Below are positions 12,205 through 17,495 of a stretch of DNA of 17,495 nucleotides, one piece after another; the stretch's first letter is position 1, and each line of letters starts with the position of its first letter. The translations under genes were made by a program, and so were the position numbers. The notes below the pieces were generated by a model. It did no database searches. It saw only the letters and a list, made by a program, of their open reading frames with translations, and was not told where the DNA came from. Source of the DNA: Lentisphaeria bacterium (lineage in GTDB: Bacteria; Verrucomicrobiota; Lentisphaeria; Victivallales; UBA1829); NCBI GenBank assembly GCA_019408975.1, contig DXVA01000001.1:33428-50922 (forward strand), written 5' to 3'.

Positions 12205-14835
12205 ATGAATTATTTTTTGTTATCCGCTGCAACTCTTTTCTGCGGGGTTGCCGTCATGGGCGGTCAGACATTCACGCAGGATAAGATGAATGTCCGCTAC
12301 ATGCGCGGGGCTTCGGTGGCAGACGATCCCACTGCGCCCTCCGGGAAAGTAGCCAAAGTTGGACGCGACTGGAGCATACAGTGGTTTCTGGAACCCCGGA
12401 AGCCGGTTGCAATGGATTATACCAGGACTTATGATGTGCTGGCGCTCTGCAAAGGAGACTTCACAATGGGCATCTACGGAGTTCAGCGTTCCGGATACGT
12501 CACGCCCTATCGGATGATTTCGACTCCGGTATGGAAGCAAATCCGTCTGGTACGTGACCGGATTCATCCCCGTGATTACCTGACCACCGACGGAATCGGC
12601 AAACCAGGCAGCGTTGCCGCTGTCACTTTTGTCGAACATCCGCTGAGCCCGGAAGAACTTGCGGTTCAGAAAGAAAATCTTCCTGCCGTTCACATTGATG
12701 CGGAACAGGCAGCATCGATTTGTTTTCAGGGAGTTTTCGATCAGCCTGTGGAACTGTTGACCGGTATGGGCAAAAACAAATTCTGCCCTGAGCCCGAATT
12801 GATCGCGGAATCCGTCAGCAGATCCGGAAAGATATGTTCCAGCAGAATTGCACTGGGCGTCGGCAGTCTGGTCATTCCACCGGGAACAAAAGCTGATCCG
12901 GTGGTGCAACTGGTCTTCCGCACAACCGGAAAAACGGGACGCACCATTGCGGATATTGCGTTCCGTACACCGGAAAATCCGAAGTTCCGCGTCTTCAGTC
13001 ATTCGGTGAAACTCGGTGAGATCAACTGCTATGATATCATCCGGACGAACGAACAGATGCGTCTGCTGTATAATTGCAGCAACTTCAACGTCGCACGGGA
13101 AAAACTGTTTGCCGGCTATACGGGGAACTTCATGGTCATCCCTGAGTCCGCCATGCGGAAAGTCTTCGAATATGACATACGCCCGGAATGGTCAGGCAGA
13201 ACAACTGCCGGAGAATTGAATCTCTCGCTGGCAGGAAGAGAAGCCGAACATCTCCAGCTGGTGATCGTTCCCCGGACAGACAAACCGGAAAAACTGAAGA
13301 TCCGCTGGATCCCGCAGGACGGCGCTTCCCCGGACGTGAAGTTTGAAACAGTCGCCTACATCCGTTCCGACCGTCGTGCCTATCCGCAGGTCAATGAAAG
13401 GACGGCGTATTATCCGGATCCCCTGCTTCCTCTGTTGAACTCTGAAATACGGCTGGGCGGTAAGAACCTGCCTCTCTGGGTGACGATCGAAGCGGACAGC
13501 AGAATAAAAGCCGGAACATACCGCGGACAACTGCTCATCTCAGGCGAAACCGGTAATCCGGTTTCGATCACATTGAATATCACGGTCCGGAAATTCTCTC
13601 TGCCGGAACGTTCGCAGTTCCGCACCTGTTTCTTCCTGAACCGCGTCTTCATGCTGGAATATTTCAATATCAAAGACTGGCAGGGCGAAAAAGACATGTC
13701 CCGCAAGATCATTGAGATTTCCGCGAAAAACCGTCTGACCCTGATGCCCATGCTGGAACATCGCCCGACCTGGCTTCAGCCGAACTGGACCGCGACCAGA
13801 GACGCGCAGGGCAGGTATCATTTTGACTTCACCAAAGAAAACGAAATCACCCGGATGATCCTTGACGAATTTCATGGAACCGGTTATAATGTCGCTCCCA
13901 GCCCGACCTGGGATCGCTATTTCGGATATATGTGGCTGACTGATCCCAGGACAGGCAAGGCAAAACGTCTGCCATACAATATGAACCATCCGGAATTTGA
14001 GAAAATCTACCGTGATTTCCTGGAAGCGGCATGGCAGAATGCCCGGAAAAACAACTGGGAAAAATATGCCTACCACTATATCTGGGATGAATCCAGCGGT
14101 GAGAACTGGAACCGTTTGCACCTGCTCAGCAGGAAGTTTGCTCCGGAACTGAAAACTCTTGCCGTCGGCTACAATCTGAAAAAAATGCCGGAGAACGTGC
14201 GGAATGCGGTTGATATCTGGTGTCCGCTGACTTCCAATCTGGATACAAAATTTGCTGGAGAACGTGTCCGGAGGGGAGATGAGTCCTGGTGCTATGTCTG
14301 TGTCGTTCCGAAGCATCGTTACAATCTGTTTGTCGATCATGAGGCATTCACGCACCGTGCATTGCTCTGGTGGTGCCGGACACGCAGGATTCAGGGACTT
14401 TTATATTGGGGAGTCTGTTTCTGGCATAAAGCGGTCGAGGACAGCCGGAAAAATGGCAGACACTGGCCCGAAGTCGAATGGCATGCCAACCAGTTCCCCG
14501 ATGGAAACGGGGATGGATACCTGATTTATCCGGATATGAAAAATCTCTGTGTCTATGGTTCACTGCGACTGTCGGTTCTGCGTGACGGTCTGGAGGATAT
14601 GGAATACTTTCTCCTGCTTGACAGCAGAAAAAACAAGGCACGCAAGCGGAATTTGCCGCAGGACCGTGAATGGCTCCGCAAAGCAGAAGAAGTGGAAAAA
14701 GAGATTCCGCAGGTGATTACGAATGAAACGAAGGAGAAAGGCAGGTATGTCTCCCGTGACTATAATGGTGATTTACTGGAAGCCGTCCGCAAACGCCTCG
14801 GCGATCTGCTGGACGATTTTCCTGTAAATCCATAG
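12205..14835 (+). CDS. Secreted glycosidase-like protein with DUF4091 (GH123-like) domain
   Basis: An 876-residue protein with signal peptide (MNYFLLSAATLFCGVAVMGG). Residues about 20-300 are beta-rich; about 320-465 form an Ig-like/beta-sandwich domain (ending in LPLWVTIEADSRIKAGTYRG); the rest is a barrel of the DUF4091/GH123-like type. Diagnostic parts are the adjacent acidic pair Asp628-Glu629 in YHYIWDESSG, the position of the catalytic Asp-Glu pair in GH123, and NGDGYLIYP (768-776) with LRLSVLRDGLEDMEYF (787-802), the closing signature of DUF4091. GH123 enzymes cut beta-N-acetylgalactosaminides by substrate assistance; whether this enzyme does so is inference. ATG 12205 is chosen because AGAAAGG lies 8 bases upstream and the signal peptide starts there; the open frame extends 20 codons further up. 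It lies 40 bases past the pseudopilin stop and converges on an AraC gene. Confidence 0.88.
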   Translation: MNYFLLSAATLFCGVAVMGGQTFTQDKMNVRYMRGASVADDPTAPSGKVAKVGRDWSIQWFLEPRKPVAMDYTRTYDVLALCKGDFTMGIYGVQRSGYVTPYRMISTPVWKQIRLVRDRIHPRDYLTTDGIGKPGSVAAVTFVEHPLSPEELAVQKENLPAVHIDAEQAASICFQGVFDQPVELLTGMGKNKFCPEPELIAESVSRSGKICSSRIALGVGSLVIPPGTKADPVVQLVFRTTGKTGRTIADIAFRTPENPKFRVFSHSVKLGEINCYDIIRTNEQMRLLYNCSNFNVAREKLFAGYTGNFMVIPESAMRKVFEYDIRPEWSGRTTAGELNLSLAGREAEHLQLVIVPRTDKPEKLKIRWIPQDGASPDVKFETVAYIRSDRRAYPQVNERTAYYPDPLLPLLNSEIRLGGKNLPLWVTIEADSRIKAGTYRGQLLISGETGNPVSITLNITVRKFSLPERSQFRTCFFLNRVFMLEYFNIKDWQGEKDMSRKIIEISAKNRLTLMPMLEHRPTWLQPNWTATRDAQGRYHFDFTKENEITRMILDEFHGTGYNVAPSPTWDRYFGYMWLTDPRTGKAKRLPYNMNHPEFEKIYRDFLEAAWQNARKNNWEKYAYHYIWDESSGENWNRLHLLSRKFAPELKTLAVGYNLKKMPENVRNAVDIWCPLTSNLDTKFAGERVRRGDESWCYVCVVPKHRYNLFVDHEAFTHRALLWWCRTRRIQGLLYWGVCFWHKAVEDSRKNGRHWPEVEWHANQFPDGNGDGYLIYPDMKNLCVYGSLRLSVLRDGLEDMEYFLLLDSRKNKARKRNLPQDREWLRKAEEVEKEIPQVITNETKEKGRYVSRDYNGDLLEAVRKRLGDLLDDFPVNP

Positions 14836-14879
14836 AATATCGGGAACCCCGCAGGCTCATTTCTCTTTTTCTCATGGAA

Positions 14880-15749
14880 TTATTTCAGCTGACGCGGAGT
14901 GATTCCGTATTTTTTCTTGAATTCAGTGGCAAAATACTGCGGGGAGGAATACTTCAGTTCTGCCGCGATTTCCTTGATTGAATAAATATGGGAGCGCAGC
15001 AGTCCCGCCGCTTTTTCCATTTTCTGGTCCAGACAGTAGTCGATCGGGGAAGTCTGCAAGTATTTCCGGAACTGGCGGTGCAGCGTCGCAACGCTGATTC
15101 CTGTATGGTGGACCAGTTTCTCCAACGTCAGGTGTTCGGACAGATTCTCGTGAATATATTCCAGCGCCCGCTGGAGTTCCGGAGGACGGTGCATTGCCGT
15201 GGACTGCGCGGAGAGTTCCAGAAGCAGTGCGTAGCATTCGGAACATGCGTCCCGGTAATTCGCCAGAGTCTCTTTCCTGCTCAACTCATAGATTCTGTCG
15301 AACATGGCGTCAAGCCGTTCCCTGTCGCGGGAGATGATCAGGTTGATGCGGTCAAGCCCGATCTGCTCCAGAATGCGGCGGAGCAGGGTGCCGCACAGGA
15401 TGACGGTTCGTTTCTGCGGCGTTTCCGTTTCGCACTGCATGGAGCTGTCCGCTCCCAGCCGTACCAGAAAAATCTCTCCGGGATTGACACGCAGCGTCGC
15501 ATTGCCCTGGCGGAAGAGAAAAATCCCTTTCTGAACATATTCCACGGAAAAAACATCGGAATTGATCCTCTGGCGGAAACATTCCCTGTGCCATTCGTCG
15601 TATCCGGAGGACAGAAGCTGAACCGGATAAGCAGCGCCCTCTTCTCCCGCATAACTGAAGCTTAAGAATTTGTGCATGGGGTATTTTCCGTAATTATACC
15701 CGAAGAGACGTGCCGGACCTGTGGAAAGATTGATATAACGTCTTTTCAT
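14880..15749 (-). CDS. AraC family transcriptional regulator
   Basis: A 289-residue regulator with an N-terminal cupin-like sensing domain (about 45-110, with NATLRVNPGEIFLVRLGAD) and a C-terminal AraC DNA-binding domain (190-289). Helix-turn-helix one is in LEKLVHHTGISVATLHRQF (209-227), two in IKEIAAELKYSSPQYFATEF (258-277), ending KKKYGITPRQ. ATG 15749 has GGGGA about 7 bases upstream. It is divergent from the cytoplasmic GH63-like gene with 133 bases between, so that gene is its most likely target; it converges with the secreted GH123-like gene. It is not a close copy of the other AraC gene in the window, but both share the cupin-HTH layout. Confidence 0.94.
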   Translation of the reverse strand: MKRRYINLSTGPARLFGYNYGKYPMHKFLSFSYAGEEGAAYPVQLLSSGYDEWHRECFRQRINSDVFSVEYVQKGIFLFRQGNATLRVNPGEIFLVRLGADSSMQCETETPQKRTVILCGTLLRRILEQIGLDRINLIISRDRERLDAMFDRIYELSRKETLANYRDACSECYALLLELSAQSTAMHRPPELQRALEYIHENLSEHLTLEKLVHHTGISVATLHRQFRKYLQTSPIDYCLDQKMEKAAGLLRSHIYSIKEIAAELKYSSPQYFATEFKKKYGITPRQLK

Positions 15750-15819
15750 TTATTTTCCCCGCTGGTTAAATTCTTGACTTTATTGATAAAATAACATACA
15801 TCTTAAAAAAATAAAACCC

Positions 15820-15847
15820 TTGCGGAAAAAATATTTTTATTTATAAT
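15820..15847 (+). promoter_or_regulatory. Putative sigma-70-type promoter for the GH63-like gene
   Basis: TTGCGG (15820-15825) and a perfect TATAAT (15842-15847) are separated by 16 bases in a very A/T-rich stretch. Transcription would start near 15854, about 29 bases before ATG 15883. The divergent AraC gene begins at 15749, so any operator should lie between. Confidence 0.5.
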
Positions 15848-15882
15848 ATATAGCAGAAAGACAGGAAAGAGGTTTGATCGAA

Positions 15883-17487
15883 ATGAATAAATATCCAACA
15901 GTATGGGGCGGGGGACAGCTTCTCGCCTTTTCCGGAATCGACGGTGCTGCCGACTATGAAAACGGGCTGCGCCTGCGGACGGCTTTTGAAGGCTATGTGT
16001 TTGAACTGAAGCAGGATGGTTATACTCCGCCGGAACCGGTGATCCGCTATATCGGCGGCACTCCTGAAAAAATCGAGCTGACCGGCGATTTCTTCCGTTT
16101 TCATACGGCGGGCGGGGTTTCCTCCGGGGTGCTGCCCGACGCGCGGCATCTTCTATTGGAAGGAGATTTCGAGCTTGACTTGTTGAATCAATATGATTCC
16201 GTGGTGTCCGGAAACCGGATGCTTGTGGCGGCAAAAGGGTTCCTGAAAAAAGAACTGCTGGAACTGGATATTGCCGATGAGATTGCGAAGCGCGGGAGAT
16301 TCCTGACATCGATGCCGCTTCCGGAAAATGCCTCCGAAACGACATGCCGGACTGTCCTCAAGGCTCTTTCCCAGCTCAAAACGCAGATTTATTCCCCGGA
16401 GGGGCGGATCAGGCACTTCTGGAGTACGCCGGACCGCTGGCCGCATAAGCAGATGTGGCTCTGGGATTCGGTTTTCCACGCGCTTGGAATGCGGCATTAC
16501 AATCCGGCGCTTGCCAGGGATATGATCAGCGCGATGTTCGATCTCCAGCAGGAAAACGGCTTTATCCCGCTTTGCGGGAATCCTCACGGAGTGCATCGGC
16601 TGACTCAGCCGCCGGTTCTGGCACTTGCGATGAAGCTGGTCAACGAGAGCGAGCCCGCGCCGGAGTGGATTGCGGAACTTGCCCCGAAGCTGGAACGGTA
16701 CCTGGAATGGATCATGGCGAATCGCGACTCCGACGGTGCGGGGCTGGTCGAATGGGCGATCGAAGCCAATGAAAACTGCCGGAGCGGGGAAAGCGGTATG
16801 GATAATTCTCCGCGTTTTGACTGCGCCCTCCAGCTGGATGCACCCGATTTCAATGCGTTCCTGGCATTCGAGTGTGAACAGCTTGCCGGTTTCCTGCCGG
16901 AAAGGCGCGATTACTGGATGGGGCATTACAAACGCCTCTGCCGACTCATGAACGAGCGTCTGTGGAGTGATCATGTCGGGCTTTACGTGGATTACGACGT
17001 GGTGAACGGCTGCCGGACGGACATCATGTCGAGCGCCGGTTTTCTGCCTCTTTACTGCGGGGCGGCGACAGAGGCGCAGGCGGAGCGCATGGCGCGCCAT
17101 CTGACTGATCCGGAGACGTTCGGAACGCCTCTGCGGATTCCGTCGATTGCGAGGAGCAATACCGCCGCTTACCGGAAAGATATGTGGCGCGGTCCGGTCT
17201 GGACGAACATCAATTACCTGATCGCTCTCGGATTGGAGCGTTACGGCTATCATGAACTTGCGCGCAGCATTGTCTGCGATACATTGCGCGAGCAGGAAAA
17301 GTGGTATCTGGAATGCGGCACGTTCTTTGAATTCTACGATGACCGCAGAGAAGTGGAGCCGCGCAAACTGGAACGCAAGGGGATTTCCCCGGATGGCAGC
17401 TATCATCCGTTCCATCAGGTGTTCCATGACTACGGCTGGTCTGCAACTTTGTATCTGGAAATGATCAACAGAAAAGAGTGGAGGTGA
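15883..17487 (+). CDS. Cytoplasmic GH63-like glycoside hydrolase (mannosylglycerate-hydrolase/MGH1-like)
   Basis: A 534-residue enzyme without a signal peptide. From about residue 160 it reads as the (alpha/alpha)6 barrel of the GH63 and mannosylglycerate-hydrolase-like group: WLWDSVFHALG (192-202), QENGFIP (222-229), the acid motif ESGMDNSPR (303-311, Asp307 the likely general acid), MWRGPVWTNINYL (434-446) and FFEFYDD (481-487, Glu483 the likely base). The first 150 residues are a beta-rich N-terminal domain. These enzymes remove alpha-linked glucose or mannose from small glycosides, glucosylglycerate or oligosaccharides; the exact substrate is open. ATG 15883 has AGAGG 10 bases upstream; a TTG at 15874 would add three residues and sits too close to the ribosome site. 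It is divergent from an AraC gene and followed by another start codon 3 bases past its stop. Confidence 0.9.
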   Translation: MNKYPTVWGGGQLLAFSGIDGAADYENGLRLRTAFEGYVFELKQDGYTPPEPVIRYIGGTPEKIELTGDFFRFHTAGGVSSGVLPDARHLLLEGDFELDLLNQYDSVVSGNRMLVAAKGFLKKELLELDIADEIAKRGRFLTSMPLPENASETTCRTVLKALSQLKTQIYSPEGRIRHFWSTPDRWPHKQMWLWDSVFHALGMRHYNPALARDMISAMFDLQQENGFIPLCGNPHGVHRLTQPPVLALAMKLVNESEPAPEWIAELAPKLERYLEWIMANRDSDGAGLVEWAIEANENCRSGESGMDNSPRFDCALQLDAPDFNAFLAFECEQLAGFLPERRDYWMGHYKRLCRLMNERLWSDHVGLYVDYDVVNGCRTDIMSSAGFLPLYCGAATEAQAERMARHLTDPETFGTPLRIPSIARSNTAAYRKDMWRGPVWTNINYLIALGLERYGYHELARSIVCDTLREQEKWYLECGTFFEFYDDRREVEPRKLERKGISPDGSYHPFHQVFHDYGWSATLYLEMINRKEWR

Positions 17488-17489
17488 AT

Positions 17490-17495
17490 ATGTAT
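17490..17495 (+). CDS. First two codons of a downstream gene (partial)
   Basis: ATG TAT at the window edge, two bases past the GH63-like stop. The sequence GTGGAGG ending five bases before the ATG is a good ribosome site and overlaps the end of the upstream gene, so a co-transcribed gene probably begins here. Nothing can be said of its product. Confidence 0.45.

Noticed and set aside
14836..14879. CGGGAACCCCG hairpin between the convergent GH123-like and AraC genes as a terminator
   Set aside because: The stem is only four base pairs and has no following T-run on either strand.
15774..15802. TTGACT with TACATC 17 bases downstream as promoter for the GH63-like gene
   Set aside because: The -10 is poor, while the pair at 15820-15847 has a perfect TATAAT and a better distance to the gene.
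16153..17427. Minus-strand 424-codon open frame
   Set aside because: Antisense to the GH63-like gene, which carries clear family motifs; the antisense product is rich in Arg, His and Pro with no motif.
1..17495. CRISPR arrays, tRNA or rRNA genes, insertion sequences
   Set aside because: Reading through the gaps showed no regularly spaced direct repeats, no cloverleaf-like sequence, no transposase and no terminal inverted repeats.

Overview
The window looks like chromosomal DNA of a Gram-negative, polysaccharide-degrading bacterium of the Lentisphaerota/PVC type (Victivallis-like). This is an inference. It rests on an LPS gene (lpxK), two pseudopilin-like proteins with the FTLIELL/FTIIELL segment and an H-Xn-DG-type C-terminus, AraC regulators, and large secreted glycosidase-like proteins in the same neighbourhood. 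No rRNA or tRNA is present to test the assignment.

Region 1 (1-5155, all minus strand) is mostly housekeeping. Read in the direction of transcription it runs rpmF (ribosomal protein L32), plsX, fabH, a hairpin, a small exported coiled-coil protein, an N-acyl-D-amino-acid deacylase overlapping it by 4 bases, and the 5' part of lpxK, which runs off the window. rpmF-plsX-fabH is the classic bacterial L32/fatty-acid-phospholipid initiation cluster; lpxK adds lipid A synthesis.

Region 2 (5290-9880, minus strand) is an apparent three-gene operon: pseudopilin, a 970-residue secreted GH71/GH99-like protein with a LamG-like tail, and a 264-residue exported beta-rich protein. The intergenic gaps are 15-18 bases, a promoter with an extended -10 lies upstream, and a strong rho-independent terminator closes it.

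Region 3 (10297-14835) has an AraC regulator (minus) facing away from a second pseudopilin followed by a secreted DUF4091/GH123-like glycosidase (plus). Regions 2 and 3 therefore share one plan, pseudopilin first and secreted glycosidase second, on either side of one AraC gene. Region 4 (14880-17495) is a second AraC regulator divergent from a cytoplasmic GH63/mannosylglycerate-hydrolase-like enzyme, with another gene starting at the window edge.

A reasonable reading is a carbohydrate-utilisation island inserted next to a core lipid-synthesis operon. Secreted enzymes attack a glycan outside the cytoplasm, the GH63-like enzyme finishes small products inside, and the two AraC proteins sense them. 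The role of the pseudopilins that lead each secreted-glycosidase unit is not known to me and is the most interesting open point.
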